A DNA stretch of 64,000 nucleotides from Allomesorhizobium sp043769475. Its GTDB lineage: Bacteria; Pseudomonadota; Alphaproteobacteria; Rhizobiales; Rhizobiaceae. The notes beneath the pieces are model-generated. The model was not told the origin of the DNA. It worked only from the letters and a program-made list of their open reading frames with translations, and ran no database searches. Below are positions 1 through 8,895 of the stretch, one piece after another (position 1 is the first letter of the stretch; every line of letters begins with the position of its first letter). A program made the position numbers and the translations under genes. The stretch spans positions 124,001-188,000 of the forward strand of contig NZ_CP171729.1 in the NCBI RefSeq assembly GCF_043769475.1, read 5' to 3'.

Positions 1-744
1 GCCCATATCCAGAGGGATTACCAGTTGCTGGAGGGGCAACTGCAGAGGATCGATCCGACGCTCGCCGCCCGGACACGGCTGGTGGATCCGTCGGTATCCC
101 ATCTACTGCGTCACATGGCGCCGCAAGACGCGCGCGGCACATTGCAGTCCATCTATAATCAAAGCAACGCCCCAGCCGACTTCCTGTTCTTGCCAGTGAA
201 CAATGGCACTCCTACCAGCCCCGGCACCCATTGGTCGCTGCTGCTCGTTGATCGCCGCGACCCGGAAAGGCGGTTCGCCTATCACTACGACTCCCTCCAG
301 CGAGAGGGATACAACGACGCGCCTGCAAGACAGCTCGCAGGACTGCTGAACGCCACCTTGGCGCCAGCCCGCATGGCCCGACAGCCGAACGGTTACGATT
401 GCGGCGTCTTTGTGGTGGACGGCACGTGGGCGCTGGTTGGACGATTGATCGACGGGGAGCGGCCGGACCACGAGCCGCTGCCCCTCGACAAGCTCGTCGC
501 CGATCGGCAGGCGCTGCAAGACCGGCTGAGAGGGCGCTTGCCGCACGAGCAAGAGCCCCGGCAGCTGTTGGATGCTGAACCCGCCTCCCCACCAATGATG
601 GCCTTCGACCCAGCGGAACTCCGGCGACTGCTGGATGACGAGCCTGCCTCCTCTTCGCCAAGAGGTATTTCGATCCCACATGCGCGAACGGACCGTGTCC
701 ATCAGCCAACCCAGGCGCCGTGGCTCCCTGAACGCAAAAGATAA
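1..744 (+). CDS. nopD: NopD/XopD-like C48 (Ulp1) SUMO-protease effector, 3' part only
   Basis: The frame is open from the first base of the window, so the gene begins upstream and only its C-terminal protease domain is present. Counting from the in-frame TTG at 25, the Ulp1-type triad is visible: His69 in GTHWSLLLVD, Asp89 in YHYDSL and Cys126 in NGYDCGVFV. C48 peptidases of this kind are type III effectors (NopD in rhizobia, XopD in Xanthomonas) that cleave SUMO or other ubiquitin-like proteins in plant cells. The tail has two copies of a proline/leucine repeat (EPASPPMMAF-DPAELRRLL). The triad looks intact, so a full-length gene may be functional. Two further pieces of the same gene lie at 24390-24845 and 32531-32770. 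Confidence 0.8.
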   Translation, partial: AHIQRDYQLLEGQLQRIDPTLAARTRLVDPSVSHLLRHMAPQDARGTLQSIYNQSNAPADFLFLPVNNGTPTSPGTHWSLLLVDRRDPERRFAYHYDSLQREGYNDAPARQLAGLLNATLAPARMARQPNGYDCGVFVVDGTWALVGRLIDGERPDHEPLPLDKLVADRQALQDRLRGRLPHEQEPRQLLDAEPASPPMMAFDPAELRRLLDDEPASSSPRGISIPHARTDRVHQPTQAPWLPERKR

Positions 745-867
745 CTTTGCGGTTCAAGCGAAGTGAGGATTTGACCCCCCTATGGGCGAACTGGAGATTT
801 GACCCTCTCATTGTTTTGCGGTTTCTTTGGTCTCGAGCGTCGTTCCGGCCTTCTGCAATAGGCCGTT

Positions 868-1320
868 ATGCTGCACCGTTCACGGGCCCTGCTCGTCAAG
901 CAGCGGACGATGCTCCTGCATTCTATCCGCGCACATCTCGCCGAGCTCGGAATTTCGACTGGGGCCGGGATCAGTCAGATGACCCCGGTTGTTCGAGAAC
1001 TCGCACAAGGCGAACGCACCCACGTCCCTGAGCTTGCCCGGTTCGTGCTCAAAGCACTTGCCCGGTTGGTCTGCGATCTCACCCAGAGACTTCACACGAT
1101 CGAAAAGAAGCTGATCTCCTGGCATTACCGAAACGATCTGTCGAACCGGCTGGAGACCATTCCTGGTGTCGGCTTTGTCACGGCCTCGGCGCTGGGTTCT
1201 ATCGTCCCTGACCCGGAGGTTTTCAGATCAGGTCGGCATTTCGCCGCCTGGCTCGGCTTGGTGCCGCGACGCCGTCTAATCGATTGGGGGCACGATCCTG
1301 GCGGAACCCTCACTGAAGCT
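868..1320 (+). pseudogene. IS110-family transposase, C-terminal remnant
   Basis: The translation carries the C-terminal Transposase_20 (IS116/IS110/IS902) segment, with the motif RLETIPGVGFVTASALGS followed by FAAWLGLVPR. The N-terminal DEDD nuclease half is missing, and the match stops at about 1320, where sequence of an ABC transporter gene on the other strand begins. The frame stays open to 1653 only by running antisense through that gene. It is a dead insertion-sequence fragment that shares a junction with the duplicated ABC segment. Confidence 0.75.
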
Positions 1321-1374
1321 GTTAGCTGGATCCGGTTTGCGCCCGCCACAAGCGAGCGTAAGCGCCTTCGGCTG

Positions 1375-2145
1375 TCAGCAGATCAGCATGCCTCCCTCTG
1401 CAACAACCCGCCCCTTGTCCAAGACCACGATCTTGTCGGCCCTACGAATGGTGCTGAGCCGATGAGCGATGACGATGATCGTCCTACCGGCCCGACGCAG
1501 ATTCTCAACCACCCGCAGGACAACCCGCTCGGCGACCGAGTCGAGAGAGGTCGCTTCGTCGAGGATCAGTACCTCCGGATCCCGGTACAGAGCCCGAGCC
1601 AACGCAAGGCGCTGCTTCTCGCCCCCGGAGAGGCGTACGCCGTTTTCGCCTAGATAGGCCTGGAAGCCACCGGGCCAGAGCTCGATCACCTCCCGCAGCC
1701 CTGTTTGATCGCAGATTTGGAGGATTTTCTCGATGTCCGGTTCGAACTCGCCAAGGGCGATGTTGTCGATCACCGAGCCCGAGAACACGTCGATCGATTG
1801 CGGTACCGCAGCGACAACCTTGCGCAGGGATGCTGTCGAGAGGTCCTGGAGGGCATAACGGCCTAGCCGGATGTGTCCACCCTCAAGCGGGTAGACATTC
1901 TGCAGCAGCGCCGCAAGGGTGCTCTTGCCCGAGCCGCTTTCCCCCACCACCGCTGTCATTTCCCCGCGGCGGAAGGTGACGCTAAGATCCTGGAAAAGCT
2001 CGAGCTGGCTACCATAGCGAAACGTGACCTTCTCCAGGTGGATGTCGCCAATGTCGGATTTGGTGGCATCGATGCCGCCGCCGCTTTCCGGCTCCAGGTC
2101 AAAGATCTCGAACAGGCGATCCGCCGCGATAAATGCGTGTTTCAG
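1375..2145 (-). pseudogene. ABC exporter ATPase domain, 5'-truncated by an IS21 element
   Basis: This is the ATP-binding half of a membrane-ATPase fusion ABC exporter. It shows a Walker A GESGSGKST, Q-loop VPQSIDVFSG, signature LSGGEKQRLALARAL, Walker B VLILDEAT and H-loop IAHRLST. The transmembrane part is missing because IS21 sequence starts at about 2145. One serine codon is missing after the Walker B aspartate/glutamate (DEATSLDS instead of DEATSSLDS in the second copy at 8258-8650). The 3' end is also altered, ending early at GGMLIC. The architecture resembles peptide or type I exporters, but the substrate cannot be read from this fragment. Confidence 0.8.
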
Positions 2146-2255
2146 TAAGTCCCGGACACCTTTTCCGGTAAGTCCCGGACACCGTTGGAGTGCACCCCCA
2201 GACTGAGACAAGGAAAATAGCGGACAGTTTCCCCGCAAGGAGAGGAAACTGGGGC

Positions 2256-2678
2256 ATGGCCGGACGGCAAAGAGTTATTGATGATGACCAAAAGCTGGAG
2301 CTTCTCCGGCGCATGGAGGCGGGCGAAATCGTCAGCAAGTTGGCAGATGAGGTTGGTATCAGTCGCCAACGACTTTACGAGTGGCGTGATCATCTCAGGC
2401 TTCATGGTAATCTGAAGTCACGTCGGCGCGGCCGGCCGGCCAGATCGACAGCAGGAGTTGACGGGACCACACAGCTGCAGAGTGCAGTCGATGTGCCGGC
2501 ACCTCAGGAAAAGGCACTGACCAAGGCCAGGCGCCGGATCAGGGAACTGGAGCAGAAGGTCGGGCAGCAGCAGCTCGATCTCGATTTTTTTCGCGAAGCC
2601 TTGCGGCACTTCGAGGAAGATCAGCGTCGGAGCAGCGCTCCTGGCGAAACGGCATCTTCAAAGTCATCGAAAAGATGA
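2256..2678 (+). CDS. IS3-family OrfA (helix-turn-helix DNA-binding subunit)
   Basis: The 140-residue product begins MAGRQRVIDDDQK and has an N-terminal helix-turn-helix (EIVSKLADEVGISRQRLYEW). A C-terminal heptad region (KARRRIRELEQKVGQQQLDL) matches the leucine zipper of IS3 OrfA proteins. The ATG at 2256 is preferred over the upstream in-frame start because that one lies inside the inverted repeat. The gene overlaps orfB by four bases (ATGA). An A-rich run just before the overlap could allow the -1 frameshift that makes the OrfAB transposase in this family. Confidence 0.85.
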   Translation: MAGRQRVIDDDQKLELLRRMEAGEIVSKLADEVGISRQRLYEWRDHLRLHGNLKSRRRGRPARSTAGVDGTTQLQSAVDVPAPQEKALTKARRRIRELEQKVGQQQLDLDFFREALRHFEEDQRRSSAPGETASSKSSKR

Positions 2679-3544
2679 TGACCGGCCTGTCGCAAGGCGA
2701 ATTCAACATCGACAGAATGTGCTGGCTCGCTGGTGTCAGCCGCGCGAGCTATTACCGTCACTGGCTGGATTCAGCCCCTCGTCGAGCCGAGACGGGTTTG
2801 CGCGATCTCATTCAGAAGCTGGCTCTCGGCAACACACACTACGGCTACCGCCGGATTGGCGCCCTGCTTCGGCGCGAGGGGTGGCAAGTCAATCACAAAT
2901 GCGTTCTGCGGATCATGCGTGAAGACAATCTGTTGTGCCTGCGCGCCAGCCCCTTTGTTCCTGTGACGACCAACTCCAGGCATGGTTGGCAAGTCGTGCC
3001 GAACCTCGCGAGGGGAATGATCCTCAATAGCGTAAACCAGCTATGGGTTGCCGATATCACCTTCCTGCATCTGGCTGAGGAGTTTGCCTTCCTTGCCGTT
3101 GTCCTTGACGCGTTCAGCCGCAAGGTTGTCGGATGGGCGCTGGATACGCATCTTAGAGCAAGCCTTGCCATCGAAGCTCTCGAGATGGCCATCGCTGATC
3201 GCCAGCCCGTACCCGGGAGCCTCATTCATCATTCCGACCGCGGGGTTCAATACGCTTGCGGGGCCTACTCCGAACTTCTGCATCTACACGGTATCCAGGC
3301 AAGCATGAGCCGTGTCGGCAATCCTTACGACAATGCGAAGGCGGAGAGCTTCATGAAAACCCTGAAACAGGAAGAGGTGCAAGGTCTCGCCTATAAGGAT
3401 GCAGATGATGCCCGCAAGCACATCGGCGCTTTCATAGAGACCGTTTACAATACGCAGCGCCTGCATTCGGCGCTCGACTACCTCAGTCCAGAGGAATACG
3501 AACAGAAGCATTCGCGCGGGCGACGGACGGAAAAGGCTGCATAG
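2675..3544 (+). CDS. IS3-family OrfB transposase (DDE integrase core)
   Basis: A 289-residue integrase-core protein. The DDE residues are visible: Asp in WVADITFL, Asp in IHHSDRGVQY and Glu in NPYDNAKAESF. An HTH_21-type segment with GNTHYGYRRIGALL precedes the catalytic core, as in other IS3 OrfB proteins. It overlaps orfA by four bases and stops 55 bp before the right end of the element. No stop or shift is seen, so it is probably functional as part of the OrfAB fusion. Confidence 0.9.
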   Translation: MMTGLSQGEFNIDRMCWLAGVSRASYYRHWLDSAPRRAETGLRDLIQKLALGNTHYGYRRIGALLRREGWQVNHKCVLRIMREDNLLCLRASPFVPVTTNSRHGWQVVPNLARGMILNSVNQLWVADITFLHLAEEFAFLAVVLDAFSRKVVGWALDTHLRASLAIEALEMAIADRQPVPGSLIHHSDRGVQYACGAYSELLHLHGIQASMSRVGNPYDNAKAESFMKTLKQEEVQGLAYKDADDARKHIGAFIETVYNTQRLHSALDYLSPEEYEQKHSRGRRTEKAA

Positions 3545-3728
3545 CTTAACACGGGAGGTGTCCGCTATTTTCCTTGTCTCAGTCTGGGGGTGCACTCCAC
3601 CGTTTTCACTAACTCTCGGACAGTGATTCCGCTAAGTCCCGGACAGTTTCCGGGGTGGATTTGACGGACGGTTCTCGGCTGCGCCGTTCTGGCATTTTAG
3701 CTCTCTCATCATCGAACCTAGAGAGCCC

Positions 3729-4110
3729 ATGCCAAGACGGAAGCAAGCGAGACGAACGAGCGTGAGGGATATCCGGACGATCCTGGGCCCGACCCATGAA
3801 CAGGGTCTTTCGGTGCGCGAGGTCGCAGAGCGACTGAAGATCGGCAAGACCTCGGTTTCGACCTATTGCTGCGGGCGCGGGAGGCGGGGCTGTCGTGCTG
3901 GCCGCTGCCTGCGGGCTTTGACGACGATGCGGCGCTGGAACAGCGTCTGTTTCACCGAATGGGCCGTCCGCCGCAGGATCTGAGCGAGCCGGATTGGGCG
4001 CGGGTCGCCCGAGAGCTGAAGCGCGAAGGGGTGACGCTGACGCTTCTGTGGCAGGAGTATCGCGCCGCCCATCCCGACGGCTACGGCTACACCTTTTATG
4101 TTGCGGCCAA
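3729..4110 (+). pseudogene. IS21-family IstA transposase, N-terminal remnant with frameshift
   Basis: The start MPRRKQARRTSVRDIRTIL and the helix-turn-helix EQGLSVREVAERLKIGKTS are typical of IS21 IstA. The frame is lost near 3865, where a base appears to be missing in STY-LLRAREAGL. It resumes one frame over with PLPAGFDDDAALEQRLF and RELKREGVTLTLLWQEY, including an extra codon. Homology ends near 4105. The catalytic DDE core and istB are gone. Confidence 0.75.
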
Positions 4111-4345
4111 ATTTATGTTGCGTAGGCAGCTTTTCCGGGGATGTTTGGGTCGTCGGGTCGTTCTTGACGCAACATAATTCGATGGCTGGGTAGCAAGCCT
4201 TTCCCAATGGAGGTTTACTAGGAATCAGACGACTGATGCCGGCCACTCGGCCGGACGCTACCATAAGACGCGCCATTTGCCGAAGAGCGGAACCGTTACT
4301 TTCGCCACTGTGCGGAATGCGGGGCGACCGCCGCTTCGCTCAGGG
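4096..4345. other. Non-coding stretch with a TATGTTGCG inverted repeat
   Basis: TATGTTGCG at about 4096 and again at about 4112 pairs with CGCAACATA near 4168, which suggests the end of another small mobile element. Nothing coding could be recognised between here and the small gene ending at 4346. Confidence 0.3.
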
Positions 4346-4522
4346 TCAAACGCGATTGGCGAACGCGTTATACAGTCTATGGCGCTTGGTCATCTGTGGA
4401 TCGGTACCAACGATCTTCACGGTTGCCAGCAAATGCCCGATTTCCGAACCCGTCAGGCCATAGGTGGTATCTCCCAACGCATCCGCGATTGCCTGAAATT
4501 GCGATCGCGTAAATGTCTTCAC
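4346..4522 (-). CDS. Small truncated Abi-like protein (58 aa) downstream of the Fic gene
   Basis: A GTG start at 4522 is preceded by a good ribosome site (GGAGGA). The product begins MKTFTRSQFQAIADALG and contains TGSEIGHLL and TKRHRLYNAFANR. I recall this as the N-terminal segment of a family of abortive-infection-type proteins, but that is from memory and weak. The frame stops after ANRV, where longer homologues would continue, so it is probably truncated by the debris at 4100-4345. It starts 38 bp after the Fic gene in the same direction and could be the third gene of that operon. Confidence 0.45.
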   Translation of the reverse strand: MKTFTRSQFQAIADALGDTTYGLTGSEIGHLLATVKIVGTDPQMTKRHRLYNAFANRV

Positions 4523-4560
4523 TGTCCATCCTCCTCCCGTCGGTCGTCGTGGCGACGCGC

Positions 4561-5154
4561 CTACGAGCGCGCGAACGCCAGTAAGGGTTCGATCTCGTGG
4601 TTGTCGGCCGCCCGCAGCGCCGCGACATAGTGGGCACGGGTCTCGCCAGCGTCGACCAGGTTTGCCCGGCCCCAGCTAAACGGTGGTCGTCCAAGCTGGC
4701 GAGCAAGCAGGTCGCCGACCATGCGGGAAAACCGTCCGTTTCCGTTTGGGAAGGGATGGATGGCAACCAAACGGTGGCTGAACCGGACGGCGATTTCGTC
4801 GGGTGGGTAGGTACCGTGCTCGACCCAATAGCGCACATCGTCGACCGTCTGCCTGACATCCACCGCGATGCGGAAAGCATCAACGCCGATGTTCCGGGCC
4901 GTCATGCGGTACTGCCCCGCCCAACGCCACACCTCGCCAAACATGCGCCGGTGCAGCTCGTTCAGGAACTCATGGTCGAGGACATCGCGCCTTCGCGACA
5001 TCGCCCAGCGCAAGCCTTCGCCGATGTTGACCTGTTCGGCCTCATTCAGCTCGTGCCGCAGTGTGATGTAGGACGGGATGAGCTGCTCCCGCTCCTCGGC
5101 GGTTAGCGGTGTATTCGCTTCGTCATCATCCTGGAACAGAGGATCGTCTTCCAT
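4561..5154 (-). CDS. Fic-domain protein, 'mobile mystery protein B'
   Basis: A 197-residue protein with the Fic active-site motif HPFPNGNGR at residues 133-141. This is the class that transfers AMP or a related group from a nucleotide to target hydroxyls. The N-terminal DPLFQDDDEANTPLTAEEREQLIP is characteristic of the family catalogued as mobile mystery protein B, which is nearly always encoded right after mobile mystery protein A, as here. The two genes are separated by five bases, so translation is probably coupled. By organisation it behaves like a toxin-antitoxin or defence-type module, but its target is unknown. All catalytic residues are present. Confidence 0.85.
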   Translation of the reverse strand: MEDDPLFQDDDEANTPLTAEEREQLIPSYITLRHELNEAEQVNIGEGLRWAMSRRRDVLDHEFLNELHRRMFGEVWRWAGQYRMTARNIGVDAFRIAVDVRQTVDDVRYWVEHGTYPPDEIAVRFSHRLVAIHPFPNGNGRFSRMVGDLLARQLGRPPFSWGRANLVDAGETRAHYVAALRAADNHEIEPLLAFARS

Positions 5155-5159
5155 GGGGA

Positions 5160-5624
5160 TCAGTCATCCTCCCACAGTCGTCGTGGCGAGTCGGCAAGAA
5201 TGGCATCGATGAGACGGCGACGTTCGTCCTCCAGATCCGACTTGATCAAAGCTTGGTTTTCCAGCCGCATGGTATGATCCAGGCGAGTCATGTCCTGTCC
5301 CGCCTTTTCTGCCGCTCGCTCGCGAAGGATGTCGTCTAGCGGCTTGATCGGAACGAAGGCATAGACAAACGTGCAGTTCATTGCCGCCGCGGCTTCCCGA
5401 AGGGTCTTGATCGTCGTCGCGCCCGAAACCTCCGCCTTCTCGATGGCCGGAATGCGAGAGGGGGCTGCGCCCATGCGAGTGGCGAGTTGCCGGGTGCTCA
5501 TCCCCAGAGCTTCACGGATGGCTTTCATCCAACCGCGAGGTGGCGCAATGAGCTTTAGGTCCCGCAGCGGTGCGAGACGCCGTTCCAATTGTTTGCGCGC
5601 GAGCGAAGTCTGTTTTATGTTCAT
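5160..5624 (-). CDS. Xre-type regulator, 'mobile mystery protein A'
   Basis: A 154-residue protein with a helix-turn-helix in residues about 35-90 (GMSTRQLATRMGAAPSRI ... TTIKTLREAAAAM). The conserved start MNIKQTSLARKQLERRL and the DDILRERA segment are typical of mobile mystery protein A. It precedes the Fic gene and probably represses the shared promoter. A pair of inverted 8-mers lies just upstream of the start at 5630-5637 and 5717-5724. It is likely the regulator or antitoxin partner; this is inferred from arrangement, not shown. Confidence 0.85.
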   Translation of the reverse strand: MNIKQTSLARKQLERRLAPLRDLKLIAPPRGWMKAIREALGMSTRQLATRMGAAPSRIPAIEKAEVSGATTIKTLREAAAAMNCTFVYAFVPIKPLDDILRERAAEKAGQDMTRLDHTMRLENQALIKSDLEDERRRLIDAILADSPRRLWEDD

Positions 5625-5629
5625 AGATA

Positions 5630-5724
5630 TATGTCCATATTCGGTTCACGATAGCATAAAAAAATGAGCAGAGAAAAGCCAAAAAAACATGCATATATGA
5701 TCAAAAGAACGATAATTGGACATA
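5630..5724 (-). promoter_or_regulatory. Putative operator/promoter of the Xre-Fic operon
   Basis: TATGTCCA at 5630-5637 and TGGACATA at 5717-5724 form an inverted pair just upstream of the Xre gene. The AT-rich stretch between them contains ATATATG and many A/T runs, unlike the GC-rich surroundings. This is a plausible autoregulatory operator for the Xre-type protein. No -35/-10 pair could be assigned with certainty. Confidence 0.4.
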
Positions 5725-5882
5725 AAGGAATGAGCAGAATCGGTCGGACGAACGAAGCGGATAGCGCAGATTCTCAATTCAGCTGCAATCGAGACACAGG
5801 GCCTGCCGCTAAAGCCGTCCTCGAACGATTGAGGCGACCGTAGAAGACATTCCCGACCATCGTCTTCATTCGCCAGACGCAT

Positions 5883-6056
5883 CTATTGGGAGCATGCCGG
5901 GGTGCTGGCTGGCATGCTCTCTCGGCTGAGCAATCTTCCCAAAGGGGAGGGGCACGAGCGCCGCTTCGTCAATAACGCGCTGATTTTCCTACAGGCGCGG
6001 CAGTTGGGTGCAAGCGTGCTGACCGGAAATGTCCGCGACTTCGATTTCCTTGCTCC
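5883..6056 (+). pseudogene. PIN-domain (VapC-like) protein, C-terminal fragment
   Basis: The translation YWEHAGVLAGMLSRLSNLPK ... NNALIFLQARQLG followed by SVLTGNVRDFDFL matches the second half of a PIN-domain protein. The acidic TGNVRDFD motif is part of the metal-binding site. The N-terminal half is absent, and after FDFL at 6056 the sequence no longer matches. No antitoxin gene is present next to it. It is a dead remnant. Confidence 0.5.
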
Positions 6057-6490
6057 CTCGGGCATGTGTCGCCGGGGCGGAGGGCCTTCCCCCATTCTGC
6101 CGAGATGGACCAGCGCATCCCGTTGTCCGGTTCCCGGTTTTGCCGCGAGCCGATCGCGCACGCCGCTAAAGTCTGCCGCGTGCGAGAACAGGAATCGCCG
6201 CGACTGCGTCACCTGTAATAAATTGTAGCGCTCAACTTCTTCATCGCTGATAGCGACAGGCTCGCCGGAAGCCAAGCCCTGGCCGAAGCCGGGTAGCGCC
6301 GCATGCTCGTTGCCGTCGGCATTATGGCGCTAAAGTATTTCATTCAGATTTCTTTCTATTTGAGAGAAACATTATAGTAAAGCCGACATCTCGTCTATAT
6401 CCATTAAATCATTCATTTTTATTACTCATGATTCACCCGCATTATGCCCGAAGTTACAGGCGCCGCGATACATGTTGCTCCATGAAACAA

Positions 6491-8084
6491 TCATGCCTGC
6501 AGGCCGGGTCCGAAGGTTTGGTGGTAGATCGCCTCGATACGCTCCGCCTCGTCATCCGTCAGAGCGATAAATTCCGTTTCACGGGCGCGGTTCGAAAGAC
6601 GCCCGCCGTTCTGATGAAGGAAGCGAAAGAGCAGATCGGTCAGACGCTCGGGCATGTCGATGAAGGCATCGACCTGCTGCCGGAACTGATCGTAGCGGCG
6701 CAGGAAGGCGGTCTCGTCGGGAAGATCCTGTTCTATCGTCCGCCGGACGCAGGCGTAGAGAAACTCGGCGTGGGGCGTCGCGTCGAAGAAGCGGTAGAAA
6801 TCCCCAGTGTCGTTCAGCACGCGGACGTTGAATTGCGGCGTCGGCTCCCATTCGATCAGCGGCAGCAGGCGCTGCGAATAACTCTCAAGCACGCCCCGGT
6901 ACTCGGCGATGTTCTCCAGTATCGCGACCGAAACAGGGAACACTATTCCGGGCGGGTTGAAGCCGCGCGCGACAAGGACATGATGGATCAGGTAGCGGTG
7001 AATGCGGCCGTTTCCATCTTCAAATGGGTGGATGTAGACGAAGCCGAACGCGAGGATCGCCGCCACGATGACCGCATCGAGGCTTTGGGCGGGGCCGTAG
7101 TCGAACGCGACCATGCCGTCGATCAGCGATGCCAGGTCCTCGGGCCGGGCGCTGATGTGATCGGGCAGCGGCATGCGGTTGTCGCGGTCATGCTCGCCGA
7201 CGAACCCGCCCTCCTGTCGAAAGCCGAGCTTCACGAAGCGGCATCGCCGAGCACGATTCTTTGCAGGCGCAGCAGCTCATCGCGATCAAGTGGCTGACGA
7301 CCGGCCTCGCCGATGGCGCGCCCCCAGCGCTGGATACGGTCCTGCCGCGGACGCTCGCCCTCTATCGCATAGCTTGATAGCGGGTCCTTGAGCAGAAGGA
7401 AGGCGGCCGTCCGCGCAAGCAGGTCGCGCGGCACGTCCGCGACGATTGCCTGCGCGCCCCGAGGCAGGTCCAGGCCGATGAATTCTTCAAGGACCTTGGT
7501 GCGGAACACGAGCGGGCAGAAATTCGGCGTGCCGGGCAGGTTGTCCTTAACGCGGTAGCGCGGAGCGGTCTTACCCTGCGCCGCCCATTGCAGCTCGGGG
7601 TCGACAACAGGAACATAGCGTCCGGCGGCCGCGTCGGAGAGATCGAGGCGCGTATCCGTCAGCCACTCATAGAGAAACCAGATCCGGCGGGCGTAGCTGC
7701 CGGTCGGGCTTTCACGAACAAGCGCTTCGATCGATGCGGTTCCGGTCGTCAGAAACAGTCGCTTGAGGATTGCAAGGTCCAGTCCCTCGTACTTGAGAGC
7801 GAAGGTCAGGTGCCTTCAAGGGTTGGATGCGGCGCATGCCGAGGCGTCATAATGCGCCAGCCGTCCCGCTCGGTGATGCGGTGATGCTCGCCGGTGGCGG
7901 AGAGAGTGCGCGGCAGGGGCACGGCAAGCCCATAGGCCCCGATTAGCGCGCTGTAGCCGGCGAGAGTCGCGGTTTCAGGAAGGCGTGTTTCCTGAAAAAC
8001 GTTCACCGGCCCTGAAAATTGATGCTGCTGCGGAGCAACCATGAAAACCGTGCCTTGCTTCTGAATTTCGATACGACCTACCAA
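6491..8084 (-). pseudogene. Long Fic-family protein gene with two single-base deletions
   Basis: Three frames join into one product of about 530 residues. The first runs 8084-7806 (MVGRIEIQKQGTVFMV...), the second from about 7810 to 7231 (...KYEGLDLAILKRLFLTT... FRTKVLEEFIGLDLPRGAQ...), and the third from about 7234 to 6491. Each break is explained by one missing C: LEG-HLTF near 7811 and GDA-RFVKLGF near 7235. The Fic motif HPFEDGNGRIHRYLIHH is intact in the third part, with a Fic N-terminal domain before it. Both lesions look recent because the rest reads cleanly. Without them the gene would be complete. Confidence 0.8.
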
Positions 8085-8257
8085 AATTCCTGAAAAATGA
8101 TTCTAATTTATGAAAGCCGATACGTCCAAAGCTATTGCCACGAAAAGGGATTCTTAGCGCCGAATGCTGTTCCTTCAGCGCGCATCGGTCTACAAGCAGC
8201 GCATCTCATCGAGCGATACATTAACAAATTCAAACACTTCAGAGGCATCGCGACGCG

Positions 8258-8650
8258 CTACGACAGAGACCCGCTAAACTTCCTCGCAGCAATCAAACTC
8301 GCATCGGTTCGCACGGTTGAAAAGTTATGAGTTAGCGGCCCAGCTGGATCCGGTTTGCGCCACAAGCGAGCGTAAGCGCCTTCAGCTGTCAGCAGATCCG
8401 TACGCCTTCCCTCCGCAACAACCCGCCCCTTGTCCAAGACCACAATCTTGTCGGCCCTACGAATGGTGCTGAGTCGATGAGCGATGACGATGATCGTCTT
8501 ACCGGCCCGACGCAGATCCTCAACCACCCGCAGGACAACCCGCTCGGCGACCGAGTCGAGAGAGGAGGTCGCTTCGTCGAGGATCAGTACCTCCGGATCC
8601 CGGTACAGAGCCCGAGCCAACGCAAGGCGCTGCTTCTCGCCCCCGGAGAG
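8258..8650 (-). pseudogene. Second copy of the ABC exporter C-terminus (true 3' end)
   Basis: The segment from SGGEKQRLALARALYRDP to RRTDLLTAEGAYARLWRKPD is nearly identical to 1330-1645. This copy keeps the normal DEATSSLDS and the natural C-terminus. It starts abruptly at about 8650, next to IS6-like sequence. The two copies probably arose when an element moved or recombined with the transporter gene, so neither is a whole gene. Confidence 0.7.
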
Positions 8651-8744
8651 CGAGGGGCTGTGGGATCAACGAACTTACGCAGATCGTGACCGACGGGCGT
8701 GTGGCTCCTGAGCAGCGCGAGGCATTCGGCGAAAAGCTCAATAT

Positions 8745-8895
8745 TGGGTTTTGTTGCAACGACTGAGTTGGGCTCAGGGAGGATTGGTGCGCGGCTGGTC
8801 AGGCAGCGAGAATGGAGAACTGTTCGGTCAGGGATGGATTCGGATTGAAGGCGTACCTCGCCTGTGGCTTGCGCATCATGTCATCATGCGAGGCC
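8745..8895 (-). mobile_element. IS6-family end with the last codons of its transposase
   Basis: GGGTTTTGTTGCAAC at about 8744 resembles the terminal repeat of IS6-family elements (IS26 type, ...TGTTGCAAA). Reading leftward, the peptide MMRKPQARYAFNPNPSLTEQ then FSILAA is the C-terminus of rhizobial IS6 transposases. The rest of the element is missing. It abuts the second ABC transporter fragment. Confidence 0.5.

Larger units (their letters stand above)
2186..3599 (+). mobile_element. IS3-family insertion sequence, apparently complete (1414 bp)
   Basis: The ends are long inverted repeats: TGGAGTGCACCCCCAGACTG at 2186 and its complement ending at 3599, with pairing over about 41 bp through GCGGACA. 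The flanks carry a 4-bp direct repeat CCGT (2182-2185 and 3600-3603), in the size range IS3 elements make. It encodes orfA and orfB in the usual overlapping arrangement. Both frames look intact, so this may be the youngest and possibly still mobile element on the left side of the window. Confidence 0.9.
2145..4110 (+). mobile_element. IS21-family remnant (left end plus istA start), split by IS3
   Basis: A direct repeat of the form TAAGTCCCGGACA occurs at 2146, 2169, 3610 (one to two changes) and 3633. The two repeats on each side of the inserted IS3 element are exactly 23 bp apart. Removing the IS3 element plus its 4-bp duplication restores a continuous 23-bp-period array, the multiple terminal repeats typical of IS21 ends. 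The istA start follows at 3729. The element interrupts the ABC exporter gene and has lost everything downstream of the first third of istA. Confidence 0.7.

Noticed and set aside
6428..7297. A 289-codon plus-strand frame
   Set aside because: It is antisense to the Fic gene, which shows the HPFEDGNGR motif on the minus strand.
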